In this document: piece by piece, positions 1-13,200 of the stretch | Numbering within the stretch: position 1 is the first letter of the stretch | Layout of the letters: each line of letters starts with the position of its first letter | NCBI GenBank assembly: GCA_009746045.1 | Contig: RPFO01000104.1 | Location: forward strand, 3,656,034 to 3,720,033 | DNA: 64,000 nt | Direction: 5' to 3' | Source of the DNA: Mesostigma viride | Lineage: Eukaryota > Streptophyta > Mesostigmatophyceae > Mesostigmatales > Mesostigmataceae | Translations under genes and position numbers: made by a program | Notes under the pieces: model-generated | Seen by the model: only the letters and a program-made list of their open reading frames with translations | The model's database searches: none | Told to the model about the DNA's origin: nothing

Positions 1-56
1 TGATTAACCAGTTTGGTTGGTAAAAGGGGTGTCATTTATCATGGTTTGGAAAGAAG

Positions 57-206
57 TCAAATGCCTGCATGAAGTGGGTCACTCATGTGTTGTGGGAAGA
101 GGAAAACGATGTGCTGGTATTAATGAACAGTCGGCCAGTCAGCTGGGATCAAGCGAATGGGATGCTCCGGGATGGGATTAGCCACCTGCAGGTGTTCGCG
201 AAGTAA
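57..206 (+). CDS. Possible C-terminal exon of an unrecognised gene
   Basis: An open frame follows an AG at 55-56 and ends in TAA at 204-206, giving 49 residues. It contains KWVTHVLWEEENDVLVLMN and ends SHLQVFAK. The composition is protein-like (alternating hydrophobic and acidic residues, few low-complexity runs), unlike the shadow frames around it. I do not recognise the family. It would be the 3' end of a gene lying mostly to the left of the window; an internal ATG at 69 could also start a very small protein. Low certainty. Confidence 0.35.
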   Translation, partial: SNACMKWVTHVLWEEENDVLVLMNSRPVSWDQANGMLRDGISHLQVFAK

Positions 207-2997
207 CTGCGGTTTTTTCTGGGAAAAGGTTAGTTACCTGATCTCGGTATGTAAGTTCGTTGCTAGTAAGTGTTGAACATGTTGGCTGTTGCTCCCTTCT
301 TTGTGAATAATGCCATTACTAGCAAAGTTCTATGGATTCCATCACGGCACCTGTGGTTTCAATCTTGTAGCTTGGGTGGTTGTGGCTATCTATCCATGAT
401 ACTGTTTAAATACCTGTTTACAGCGGCAGATACAATACAGTCCACCAATTGATGCACTCTTCATCCTATCTCCTTTGGAGGATCGCCTGGAGATGTACCT
501 TGAGCGCGTTCTTCCAATTTCTTGGTCACCTGCTTGCCTGTGTGCTGTCATCTCCCTGGGCAGGCACTCCCATTGCATATGTGGTGGTCCGATCGGTGGC
601 GGAAAGACAAGCAAGGCTTATCGTTGCCTTACTGAATGGAGCCTATTGATAGGAGAGGTAAATAGGGGTGACCAGTGCTGAATAATGCGAGTCCAGGCAC
701 CCATGGACCCGCAAGGGCCCATTTGGCCCATATGGGACATTTGTATCATGCTATGTGAGTATATTTATACAATCGGAGTATAGTGTGGCTATAGTGTGGC
801 TATAGCTCATGCATTAGTTGGCAGCGGCAACGCACCGGCCCCTTCCAGGGTTGCAGTCGCCGCGCGTTGGGGGCAGTATGGCCGGCAAACGGTAGCACCT
901 GTCGCAATCTGCACCTCGCCAATCTGCCCCCCCCCCCCCCCCCGCCGTAAATTTGCACGGCCAGATGTGATGCAGGGGAAAGGAGAATGGAGGTCAAGGA
1001 GAGTACATTGACCTGCCTTTGGTGCTGTTGAACAGAAAATCTTGCTCATCCATGCACCCAGAGAGCTGTGTGGAGCTGTGTGATGAGGATTTTATATAAA
1101 ACTTAGTCAATTGTACCTCCACGATTGATAATGCGCATGCGGTGCATCTGTGCAGGTATTCATGCTAATAACACGTAGACTGCGTCACATTAAGTGAGAC
1201 AACTATTCCTGGACGCATGGCGTTCCAAAATTGTGGAAGGACTAGGGCAGTTGTCTGAGCGGATCATGCATACATATGAGCTGATCGATGAATTTATGGG
1301 ACAAAAACGGCGTCTTTCATCCATGTGAAAATTCCTGGATGCATGGCGTTCCAAAATTGTGGAAGGACTTGGGCAGTTGTCTGAGCGGATCATGCATGTG
1401 AGCACATGATCCTCGGCCATGAACATGGGTGGTGGAATGGAATGCCGGGTGGCTATCCGTGAATGTCTCTATTTGGGGGTAAACTGTGGGCGCCCCGGCC
1501 AGCCCAAATCAGTGATTGGCTATGTCAGTTAACGATATAATTGGCCTGCGCTGGTTGTCTCATTGCTGTTTTAATGATAATTGGTAATGCATGCATGCAC
1601 CCGTCACTGCGCACCCCCACCGACTTGATCCTTCACATTATATAACGTCTCCTACCATTTCTCTTTGCGATCGAGGCATCAGCCTCCAGATCACAGATCG
1701 ATATAAGCCAGAAGACTGCATGTGCGCCCGGGTGTGAGCCTGTCCTTCGTAGTAGAGCACATGTCAATGGATCGATACCTAGCCTATGTCGCGAAAGGTC
1801 CATTTATGGCCACCTTGCTGCCCGCGCGCGGCCAGGAGCCTCCCAGGTGAGGACCATTGAAGCCTCCTGGCGGGGCGGGCCAGTTAGCTTGTTAGATGGA
1901 TGCATCCTGGGCAGGCCGGCGGCGCGGGCTACACGGCGGATCAGGCTGAGCAGGCCAAGCTCACGGCCTATGGCGACATCGGGCACCTGCCACCGTGTGG
2001 TGCCCTTTGTCTTGGAGGAGTTCGGGGCCATGGGGACCCTGACCGCCGGCTTTTTTAAGGGGTGCTGCCGGCTCCGGGAGGACCGCCTGGACCTGGAGGG
2101 CCAGCGGGACCCTTGGTCGGCGCGGACCTGGCCGCGTCGTAGTGACAGGTCCGTTATATGCACCGATTCCCCTGCAGCAAAAACAAGAAGTAAACCTTCC
2201 ATGCTCCACTCTCCTATACCAAGCCCTTCGTTTAAGGCACAAAGTTCAATTATGGACACATTAGGATAGGTAATTTGCAATTTTCATTAAGTACTTGCAA
2301 CTCTCAAAACAAGTGGTATACGCTTAATGCCAGTGCGTGCCTTACCACACTATCCCCATGTGATTCCACACATGCAGAAATGGGCCGTGATGAATGTATT
2401 GTCTCCTAGGTCTATCCTCAAGAACCGTACATCCTGGATGTAGTGCTAGTTGCCCTCGTTGCTGGCTCACTGTAGCCACCATCGAATGGCCGAAATGCTC
2501 ACCCTTACAAAAGACGATCACAGGAAGGCAGCCTTGCTGTAGTAACTTTGAATATCACGCCTTGAGCCGCAACTGGCTGAATACGGCGGTCTTGGCTTTG
2601 AGTTGGTTGTTGCACGTAATAGTGTGCCCTTTTCTTGATGGCCATGTGCAACGGCAATTTGAGATTCCAGGTGGGCACGTGCAGGGTATGCCTCGTGAAG
2701 CCAACAGGAACACAGAAGGATCCACGATCGCAATACGCACATTGCTCCAACGCCCGCTGTCCAGGTAACCAATTTGTTCATTGTTGCATGACTCATCGAA
2801 TTGAGCATTGGCTACCATTTCCTTTCAGGACGGCAGAGCGATAGGCACAGTCACTTGCCGCATCCTTCGCCTGTTTGCCTGCTGGGGCCTTCCCAGTAAT
2901 GTGCAGCTGAAACTAGGGGTGCTCCATTGCTCGATAAAAGGCGCATCAATGGACATCGCGCGTCAAAACCAGCCCGACTCCAGCATGCCATCCACAG
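207..2997. other. Gene-poor stretch with no supported gene
   Basis: No frame here has convincing family similarity or a consistent exon structure. It holds a C homopolymer near 927-943, a direct duplication at 1205-1397, and at 1850-2150 a GC-rich patch in which two frames look faintly protein-like, including a short Gly-Pro run ending at a TAG. That patch could be a decayed coding sequence, perhaps from a retroelement, but too little agrees in one frame to call it. Confidence 0.4.
1205..1397. repeat. Two-copy direct repeat of about 67 bp
   Basis: The block beginning ATTCCTGGA at 1205-1271 recurs at 1331-1397 with only two or three differences (offset 126 bp). It covers the phrases GGCGTTCCAAAATTGTGGAA and GTCTGAGCGGATCATGCAT. 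No gene overlaps it. Confidence 0.8.
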
Positions 2998-3252
2998 TTA
3001 TGACTCTCCAGCGTCTGGGCGAACGGGACGCTTGGCAAAACCAAAACTGGGCTTGTTGATGTGTTCCATGTACGCCTTGGCAATGGCCACGCACTTGTCA
3101 TGATGATTGACCCCCTCCACCATGTAGCACTCGGACAACTTTGTCCTCAGTCGCTTGGCATACTCAATATCTACCCACTTCTCGCGAGTGGACTCAGAGA
3201 GCTGCGAAGCATAGGCAACGGGGTCCTCCCTGGGCTTTACAGACTCAGCCAT
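2998..3252 (-). CDS. NDUFB10: NADH dehydrogenase (ubiquinone) 1 beta subcomplex subunit 10 (NDUFB10/PDSW)
   Basis: Accessory subunit of mitochondrial respiratory complex I, in the membrane arm on the intermembrane-space side. The single-exon frame encodes 84 residues from the ATG at 3252 (context GCCATGGC) to TAA at 3000-2998. The sequence matches the plant-type subunit: REKWVDIEYAKRL corresponds to the family's REKWI-IEKAK, and LSECYMVEGVNHHDKC to its CYRVEGVNHYQKC, with the conserved Cys pair (C-x9-C) retained. Length is slightly shorter than the roughly 100-residue plant proteins. An upstream in-frame TTG at 3264 exists but the ATG is better. The gene is divergent from MLH1, about 1.0 kb apart. 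Family assignment is from remembered similarity; function is inferred from the family. Confidence 0.9.
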   Translation of the reverse strand: MAESVKPREDPVAYASQLSESTREKWVDIEYAKRLRTKLSECYMVEGVNHHDKCVAIAKAYMEHINKPSFGFAKRPVRPDAGES

Positions 3253-4270
3253 GGCAACGCGCAAACCTGTTTCTCTCCGACCAGAAAAGACAAGCCTCCT
3301 TAGTCGGAGGTACTACTTGCCCACACTGATGGCAACCCGCGGGTTTTATAAATACTGCAATTGCTCCTTGAAACCGAGGATGGACAGCGGAGCGCACCTG
3401 GCAGTTGAACGCGAGCTAGCCTTGATGGCAAAAGTCCAACAGGTTGATTGCTCGGGTTGCAGGTGTCGAGCAATGTAGGTAGTATTTCCCTGGTATTTCT
3501 TGTAGCCCAGGGCCGGGCGATGGCGACGCCCGATAGGGCAAGGCAAGCTGCATCATGCATACATAAACACTGTCGGTCTACGCGGGGATGACAGCATCAT
3601 TTGGTTGAAGCTTGAGGGCAAGCGCGGCGCCACGCGTACCTAGTACAGTCATTCACGCCTTAAGTTGGGTTGGCTTAAGTCGTGTTCACGCCTTGAGTTG
3701 GGTCGAATAGGGTTTCGGCATTCCGCTGTTCAAAGTAGTTCAGAGTAGTATTTTTTATTATGTTTAGTTCAAATTAGTAGAATTTAGTAGAATCATTCAC
3801 GCCTTCAGTTGGTTTCACGCCTGAAGTTGGGTTGACCCCTCAAAAACCTCAACCCAACTTAAGGCGTGAATGACTGTAGGTCTACAGTTGTTGTTGACGT
3901 GTTACAACTTTACAACAGTGACCGTGCGCTGGAGTTTCCATGTTGTCAAAATACGCGATAAAATACGCAGCAAATTCCTGCTTAGCAGACTAGTGCAATT
4001 TCCCGCGTTTTCCCTGAAGAAGGGCTGCAAGCGTCTATTGATTGCAAGCGTCAACAAAGAGGCCATAACTCGATCCGCCTTCCCATGATCAACCTATATA
4101 TGAGCACACTCTGTAGTTCTTCGTGTGGACTTTAAACCGGTTTATCCCTTGGCCATGGTCTGTCTGGTTGCGAAGGCGCCTGGTGTGGTGGAACTGCGTT
4201 GTAGAGACCTACGAAGAGGGACAGCTTGCACATAATTACCCATTAGTCCAAACTCCGTGGCTCCAAAAAA
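3253..4270. promoter_or_regulatory. Shared intergenic region between NDUFB10 and MLH1
   Basis: The two coding starts face away from each other across 1,018 bp, so this stretch must hold both promoters and 5' leaders. A TIR element fills 3644-3878. I see no clear TATA box at a convincing distance from either start. Confidence 0.5.
3644..3878. mobile_element. MITE 1, Tc1/mariner-like
   Basis: A 235-bp element with perfect 29-bp inverted ends. The left end starts TACAGTCATTCACGCC and the right end reads its reverse complement, finishing at GACTGTA. The CAGT termini flanked by TA are typical of Tc1/mariner elements, so the TA on each side is probably the target duplication. The interior repeats parts of the same motif (CACGCCTTAAGTTGGG variants near 3690 and 3795). 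No coding capacity. Confidence 0.85.
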
Positions 4271-7200
4271 ATGTCATCACAAGAACCTCCGAGAATCCAA
4301 AGGTTAACCGAGGCTGTGGTTAACCGAATTGCAGCTGGTGAGGTAATCCAACGGCCCGCTTCGGCACTCAAGGAAATGCTGGAGAACAGCATTGATGCTG
4401 GAGCCACCTCAATTTTGGTAACTGTGAAAGACGGTGGCTTGAAACTTCTTCAAATTCAAGACAACGGCCATGGAATTCATGTAGGTTGTTGTTGCAGTAA
4501 AATACCACGCTGACCTCGATGCTCTTGATGTACTTTTCTTAAATGCTACCTATGCGGGATGATGAAAGGGTAGATAGTAGCAAAGGCATTTTTTGGGCGT
4601 TTCGTAAGAATCGATTTGTCATGCTTGCATGGCAGACGCTTGATATGGAATTGCAATATCGGTAACCAAGTTGTGTGATCATCTTCTCGCCTGCTAGTGG
4701 CTGCTTGGCGTCTGCCAGCAAAGTGGTTGCCAAGTGGGAATAAAATCCTTTGAAGTGATAATCTGGACTGATAAATAACAATATTTGTCGATTCTGGTGA
4801 CCTGGATAGCTTTTTTGGTAATGCCAGATTGCTCAGAAAGAATAATCCTGTCCTCCATGGCAAATGGAAATTTACCACTCGTCCTTGCCTTGAACAAATC
4901 CACCGCCTTTTCATCCAAGCATGCATCCCGGTATCCTGCTCGCAGCCTTGTTATGTAATCCAGTCAGATTTTTTTTTTTCATACATCTGCATGTGTGGTG
5001 GTTTTGCCCTTCTGTCACTTCTAATCCCCCTGGCGGCACCAGGCGGAGGACCTGCCAATCCTGTGCGAGCGGCACACCACGTCCAAGCTCCAAGAGTACA
5101 GTGACCTGCTGAACATGAGCACACTGGGCTTCCGTGGTGAAGCGCTTGCGTCCATCAGCTTCGTCGCACACCTGTCCGTGACCACGATGATGGTTGGCGC
5201 GCCGCATGCCAACAGGTGAGGGGCAAAATGCCGATCATTCATGGAAATAGTGTTGACTAGGTAATGATGGTCAGATGAGATCCAGAGGTTGGACCAAAGT
5301 TAGTTTAGTTTATAAATTGCGTCTTCCGTTTTCATGCATGTCAAGATGACAATTATAAATCAATCAGGAGCAAGACAACGTTTGGTGTTTGGTACAGTCA
5401 TTACCGCGTTAAGTTACGATCGCCGCCTAAAACTTGGCGTCGCAACTTAACGCGGTAACACAACTTAACGCGGGTACGTAACCTTAACGGTAGAATTAGG
5501 CCAGCAGCCCACCCCCTCCTCCTCTGACGGACTTCTATACCGCAATCGACAGCTCTCGTCAAGCCCGATCCAGCTGCAGCATCAATATCGCCTCAAGTCC
5601 ATTTTTCAGGCCAGACACTTTGCGAAAAGTGGGCCGTGAGGTATACGGCGCCAAGCTTACCGGCGTCGCAACTTAACGCGGTAACGCAACCTTAAGAAAC
5701 GCAACTTAACGCGGTAATGACTGTAGTATATGGCCTGAGAAGCGAGTGAAGAAGTGATTGGTGTGGGTTAATACCTTCAAGTCCCAGGGTATTTCAGGGG
5801 CCTTTGCATTTTTTTTACCTGAGGGCTCAGTGGGTCCTATGCTATGGTCGATTCAGGTAGCACAGTCTGGCGTTCAAGCTTCTATTGGGCGCCAATGCCT
5901 TGTTAGGCATCACACTGAAGTTGGTTTCTCTTTCATCTGGCGCAGGCCTGCATTACTACTCCTTCTTGCTGCCCCTTTGTTCCAGTGAGATCAGAGTAAG
6001 GTAACTTGATTTGGTGCTAGCCCTCTCGTCAACAATTCACAGCTCTACCTCAGTACCGTCAAGTAAGGCCCTTGGTAAAGCCATTGACTGTGTGAGTAGC
6101 CTGCTTTTGCTGTGGGCCCACATGAGCATTCAAGGCACAGGTACTACAAAAAGTGATGGCCGTGCGAAAGCACTAGTAAGAACAGCGGATTATCACAAAT
6201 GTCTTATTTGCCACTTCTATACATGGGTCTGCCGTCTGTTACTTGCCACCTTTGCTCTATTGCTTTTTTCCCCCACGGCTTTGAGAAAATGAAATGGAAA
6301 GGTTGAATACACTGACTTGGGCATTACCTAGGGTGCTGTACTGCCATCTTAGTTTATGGTAGAAGTCTACCCGGCCGTCGCTTGCAGGGTGGTAACGTCG
6401 GGGTGGTTTGAGGTCTCTGGATGGGCAAACTGGAAGAGAGGAAATCCTTAGCAGGGAAGGGCCGTTATCGCATGCTGCGTCAGGCTTCAGCCTGCTCTTT
6501 CATGGTTGTTGTCTCAACCCAATCAATGCATGCAAGGAGTGGTTCATGGCTGTTTATGTGGCTCCATCTTAGTCACACTCCACCTTAGTTTGCCACCTAT
6601 TCTATCTGCATCGTAGTACAACATTGCACCAGTGTCACTTGCGAGACCATGTCGTGCCAGGATCGCAACATGGCCCTTGCGCTTGCCATGCCGCTGGAAG
6701 CGACACAAGCTACTTCCTTCTTACAACATTTTCACGATCCCCCCCCCTTGTAGTACACGATGGAGCCGCTGCGTGAGTGGTGCAACCCAGGGCTTGTACT
6801 CCTGCCCTGGGAAATCTCTGGTAGGTTGGCATGCTAACCTTGGTAGCGGAGAGCCAGTTTGTGAAGCTTCAACTACACTGTGAGGCTATCCAGCGGTGCT
6901 CTTGTCTAAGGTATGTTGCGAGCTGTAACTGCCTGGCTTGGTGGCATGTAAAAAACACCCGGGGTCCCTGCAATCGCTCCCCAGGGTGAGCTACAAGGAC
7001 GGCATCATGCTGCCTCCGGGGCCGGTCCCATGCGCGGGTGTCAAGGGCACGACCTTGGTGGTACGTGAGCGGTAAAGTTGGGGCAATAAAGAAGAATGGT
7101 AAACTTGGTTGATGCCACACTGGAACCCATGCCAAGTTTGTGCCCTTGAGTTTCCGTGATGCGGCCGCGGATGCTGGTGGTAAACTTATTTACATGCTCG

Positions 7201-10200
7201 GCATGTTGACATGAGGGTGTTGATGTTTAAAAGTCAAGTTGATTGGGAACGAAAAGATGTGCTGGGGACTTGGTGGCTGTATCAGGGCCCACCCATGGAC
7301 AACGTGCTTGAATATGATAAGGGACACTGATCTGGTCTCTCTCTGGCAGTCAACACCCCTGGCTCCCAACTAGACCCCGTGTCTAACTAGCATTATGTAT
7401 TCAGGTGATTGAATTACACGGTCGATAGGACTATCCACGGGCCAGCCATTAGCACGCTTCCTTGCCCCATGACCCGCCTTTCTAGCGCGCAAAGTGCATG
7501 TTTTACTACATGGCGAACGTTGCCCTGCTGTCAGGATTATAGGGGTCCTCCATACCCTATAGGAGCAGCTGCCTGTTGCTCCGCATCGAGGTATGCTGGT
7601 ACGATAAGCCTCCTCCTTTTCTTCAGGTGGAAGACCCATTATACAGCGCGCCTATCCCTTACTACTAACTACCTTGAGGTACACGCGTGTGCGTCATTAC
7701 CTAACACTCGTGGAGGTGGACAACCTCCTCTACCATGCTTATCCATGATCATGCTTATCAATTATCATGCTCATGTTATCAATTATCATACTTGTCAATC
7801 ATCATTACGTTGTGCAGGTGTGTGGATTGTTATCCATCTTCTATAATTATCTCATTGTGCACACGTGGTGATTGTTATCTATCTCCTAACGCGCAGGTGG
7901 AGGACTTGGTCTGCAACGTGCCCACGGCTTACTATCACATGGTGCACATGTGTCTCTCACTGATTAACACACAGGTAGAGGACGTGTTCTACATCGTGCC
8001 TATTGCTAACGATAGCTGTGCGGCTTTTATCATCGTCTGCCTGCCTTCAGGTAGAGGACCTCTTCTACAACGTGCCCACGCGGCGCAAGGCCCTGCGCGC
8101 ACCCTCGGAGGAGTACGCACGCATCCTGGACGTGATGGGCCGCTACGCCGTGTTCAAGAACGGGGTCAGCTTCTCCTGCAAGAAGGTGAGATAGTAGGGG
8201 CATGCTTCTCCCCCAACAAGGTGAGGGGCAAGGGCGATTAAGGTGAGGGGCAAGGGGCTAGGGAGCAGGGGAGGTTGTTGCCTGGATACGGTGAGGGGGT
8301 CAAGACAGCAGAGTGCGGTTCTGCAGATTTGGGGTATCGGGGCCAGCTTCTCCTGCATCAAGGTGGGGGGGAAGGGCGGTGAGGGTGGAGGACTACGGAG
8401 GGTGATGGGCTCGGCAAAAGGTGAGTGGGTAAAGAGTCCAGGGCGCAGTCTTTTCTATCCAACAGTTCAAGTTTATCAGGGTCTGCGTCTCATGCGAGAA
8501 GGCAGTCGGGGGGGAGGGGGGGGCGGGGGGAGAGCAGGGCAGGAAGTAGGAAGGTGGTTTGCTTTCAAAAAGGTGAGGGGATAGTTTTCCCTTATCAATG
8601 ACCCCCCTAAGAGTACAGTGAGGATAGGAGTGTAGCCCTAATTGGAAGAATTAGTCGTTACTGGCCGAGCAAGGTGTTGATATGCATGCCTGGTTGCTGC
8701 TTGTCTCTCCAAATCACTCTATCCCTGGCACTTCCGCTGCCTTTTGTTCCGGACAACGTCTTCTTCTGGACGACGTCTATGCCCATGGTATGTTGCCATT
8801 GAACCGACTATTTTGTCATCATGTTTGATGCACTCCATGCTTTGAATGGTCCACCCTGCTGGTCGTGTCGTTGTGTAATCGTATCTCATTCATCATGCTT
8901 GTTGCACTCCATGCCTTAAATGGTCCACCCTGCTGGTCGTGTGATTTTGTAATCGTATCTCATTCATCATGCTTGTCGCACTCCATGCCTTGAATGGTCC
9001 ACCCTGCTGGTCGTATCGTACTGTAATCGTATCTCATTCATCATGCTTGTCGCACTCCATGCCTTGAATGGTCCACCCTGCTGGTCGTATCGTACTGTAA
9101 TCGTATCTCGTTCATCATGCTTGTCGCACTCCATGCCTTGAATGGTCCACCCTGCTGGTCGTATCGTACTGTAATCGTATCTCATTCATCATGCTTGTCG
9201 CACTCCATGCCTTGAATGGTCCACCCTGCTGGTCGTATCGTACTGTAATCGTATCTCATTCATCATGCTTGTCGCACTCCATGCCTTGAATGGTCCACCC
9301 TGCTGGTCGTATCGTTGTGTAATCGTATATCATTCTGACGATAGTTCATTCGTAGTTCACCCCTTGACGCCGCTGGTGTTACTTCATTACTGTTTTACTT
9401 CATTACTGTGGTATTTCGTGACTTACTGTGGTATTTCATTACTGTGGTACGTCATTACTGACTGTGGTATTTCATTACTGTGGTACTTCATTCATGTGGT
9501 ACTTCAATGTGCTTGTAGCAAGGGGAGTCGGGCGCGGACATACACACTAGCGCGTGCAAGAGCCACCTGGACAGCATCCGCCAGGTGTACGGCAACCAGG
9601 TGGCGCGCAACCTCATCTCCATCACCCTGAGCAAGCGCGCGCGCTCCTCCACGGCAGCGGGAGGCCTGGAAGGGAAGGAGCGCGAGGGGCTCGAGGATGG
9701 CGATGATGGCGATTTTACGCTGGACCTGGATGGCCTTATCTCCAATGCGAACTATGTCGCCAAGAAGACAACATTCATTCTTTTCATCAACGGTACGGTG
9801 TTGCGGATGTGCAGCGGAGGCTGGTGTTGATGGGGTATGCTTGCAAAATCTCGCTGTGAGGTGTTTGCGCTATGCCTGGAAATACCAGGCACCTCTTGCA
9901 CATCGGTGCATTAACAGTTATGGATTACCGATTACCGAGCAGTGTAGAGGCTGTCCCTAGACTGACTTTTTGTCACATCCACATGCTTTGCTTAGCCTGC
10001 ATTTGCGTTAAGCGTGCTATCATATTGTGCTATACATCATGTTTCGGCCTAAGCAGCCATCTAGTGCTTCACAATGCATGCAAAACCTCGCTCATGCATG
10101 TCTCCACTGTTCCCAGGGATCCCACGGCGGTGTGCCTCTAGTACAACCCTGTGTTAAATGTAGCTATTCATTACAACTAGGAATGCCCAAACTCACGCAC

Positions 10201-13200
10201 ACAGAAGATACGTGCCGTCTGCCCCCTGTCACCCTTTCCTCAAACTTTGCAGTTTTAGCAAGGCCGGGGTCGTGGGATGACGCGAGGAGGTGATTGATCG
10301 TGCCGGACATATGTGTGATGTGGGGCATGCGTTCCTTCTTGTGCATGCAGGCCGACTGGTGGAGTCGCCATCACTAAAGAAGGCGCTGGAGGCGGTGTAC
10401 GCGTCCATCCTGCCCAAGGCTGCGCGCCCGTTTGTGTACCTGTCCCTGTCACTCCCGCCCGCCGAGGTGGATGTCAACGTGCACCCGACCAAGAAGGAGG
10501 TGGGTGGGAGATTATCATTGCCCGGCACTCTGTTCAAGAGGGAAAGGTTTGGGAAATGTCTCGAAATGTCTACCTTGTGGGAAATAAGCACCACCAGACA
10601 CCCTGCTCCCGGTGACATGTGTACAAGACACACCCTTGGGATGATCTCTTCTGGACACCCTGTCCCTGGGGGGGATTTTACTGTCAGAGAACAGAAAATC
10701 GTTACAGAGACGCTGGGGGGGGGCGTCTGGGGAGCGTTGGGTTCAAGGGGGAAAGGAATGGTAGCGCACAATGTGCTGCATCCTGGTGGCAGCATCGGGG
10801 TTTCATCGGAAACATGTGCGGTTGCCAATTGGGTGTAAGAGGAGATAGCCTGTATGGTGGGCATGGGGCGTGTGTATTAGATAGACGGTGTGGTAGATAG
10901 GAGATAGAGGGTATGGTGGGCATGGGGCAATCGTATTCTGGAACTCATGACGTAGCAATTCTGATGTCTGCAACCAGGCAAACTCTGCTTGCTGCGGGTA
11001 CTAGGGTAAGGGATGCTACACCCAAGAACAGGGCTGATCCTGAACGCGTCGGGCAATGATGAAAAGGGAGGTGGGCTTATTCATGGATAGGTCCTGTGTT
11101 ACGTTTCTGCCAGATGTTGAGCCGCGGTACTGGCTGGTCGGGAGGGCAGTAAGCTGTGTGGACAGGCCATTTTGATCAAGTAAGACAGCCTCCCCAGGGC
11201 AGCTGACTCTTGGGAAACCATGCTATATCCTCAGATCTTCTTCTCATGCTTCTTTCCTCGCGAGCTGTCGGATCGGTACATTACCCAGTACCGTGTGCAC
11301 CAGCCTGTGTGTGTGCTTATAAAAATTCTAAGTACACGGCTGGTGAACACGGAACAGGGTCCACCGCGCCAGGGTAGCTGTGAGTACCATCCCCGAGAAG
11401 GTGGTGTAGGCGGTGCAGCAGCTGGTGGCAGCGCGTATCCCGTCTCTCGTGCCGTTTCTGCCATGCGGCTCCTGACTAGGACTTGCCGACGACATGCGCA
11501 CTTGGCACCATGACTGGGCCAGGTCAATTTCCTCAACCACGAGAAGGTGGTGGAGGCGGTGCAGCAGCTGGTGGAGGCATCGCTGCTCAACAGCAACTCC
11601 TCTCGCACGTTCGCGACGCAGGTAGGCGTTGTGGTGCCTTGTTTGCTTTACTTGTGACGCAGGTAGGCAAGGCGCCTTGTTGCGGTTTCCTGCGCAGCTA
11701 GGTGATGTGGTACGCGACGTGGGTGGCTGTGGTTGTTTGTATACTTAGCTTGCCGCGCGTCTCCGGGTACGATGTGAAGAGGAACTCATTCCACTACGCA
11801 TCGCATGCAGAACCCGACGCACGACCTTGTGTTGCTGAAGTGTGCTATGTTGAATTCTGTATCTTGGGGTTTCCAAGTCTTCAAGTGTTGGGAAGACTTG
11901 AGTATGTCGCAAATATGAAGGGAAGCATTCCTTTTTGTTGGCTGGCGATCTGAGCTTTTGCATTGAATGCCTGTTTTACTTGTGTCGAGGGCGTTCATTT
12001 CTCGTTTGTGTATGTTTACGTCTGGCGTTGGAAGCGTAGCAGCTAAGACGAGCTTCAATCATGAAAATACCAAAAGTAGGGGCTGTATCTCCTTATTCAA
12101 TCTTCTATTTTGCATCGCTAGATTCCCTTAGTTTGTGGAATCTGGAAGCAGTGGTGTGCATGCTTGTGATTAGTTGCTTCAGGGGCCAAATTATTCCGTG
12201 CAGCTGTTCTTATCTCTCTCGATGCAGCGATGAGCCATTTGTGGGGTGCATGGTTGGAATGGTGATTGGCATGTTGGGTACGTGGCTGGTACTTTTTTTT
12301 AAACACCAGCATAGCAGTTTCTGCTGCAATGTTTTGAAATGGTTAAAACTGCCCTGATAGAATGGTAGAATTGTAGTTTTTTTTCTTTTTGTTTCTCTCT
12401 GAAGTGGTTATGACGAGTCGCTGGACAAGTATTCGTTTCTTCTGTTTCGCTGATCAAGGGTATTTGTGTGTGTGGAAACGTGCCCCGTATGCACACTTCC
12501 ATCCTGTGCGTGCAACAAATATCCTTCGGCATGGAACCCTGGCACCCTCCAGTCACTGCTCCCTGGCGCTTCCCAGCCGCTGACGGGATCTAATCATGAC
12601 ACGGGGCCAAAGAACGGGAAAGGTATGCAGGCGACAGTTCCCTGATGCTTGTTGCCATGAAGAGACCTCATCACACAACATTTGAGACTACGCGTGCTTG
12701 TAAGGGTGTTTGGCTTTTTTAAGCCCATATCTCCTATGTGCCCTTTTGTGAATTAAGAAGCTGTCTGTCGTTTTTGCTCAAGATCGGTTGTTTGCGAAAC
12801 CGATTTTGAAATGCTGAGCTTGGTAGGTTTAGTTCTGAAGCGTGATTAAGTTTATCTACAAGAACCAAGACATGGACTAGAAGACACCAGCCAAGGACAC
12901 GGCTGTTCCGCAGAGATATGAGGCTGGGAAGAGGCAATTTTTTCCCGCTTGCCTGCTTTCCGGTCTGTGCCTGTGCTGGCGCTGAAGCTCGAACTAGCCT
13001 TGCATTCGACGTGCCGTTGGGCATCTGCTTGTGCTGGCATTGCAACTTAACTGGTTCTTGTTTTCTGATCTTCTTTCAGTGCTTGAACGGTGCCATAGGC
13101 GGGCATCGGTGACTTGACACGCGCACCCCTGTATCATCGCCATGGGGAACACGATATGTGAATATGCTGGCCTATGCGATGGCCTAGTTGTGCCGGACTG

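Noticed and set aside
2041-2145. Collagen-like Gly-Pro repeat on the plus strand
   Set aside because: Only about five imperfect Gly-x-y triplets precede a stop; the frame has no supported upstream exon.
7627-8050. Echo copies before MLH1 exon 4 as true alternative exons
   Set aside because: After 10-12 codons the similarity to exon 4 is lost, no matching exon end or donor follows, and MLH1 is complete without them.
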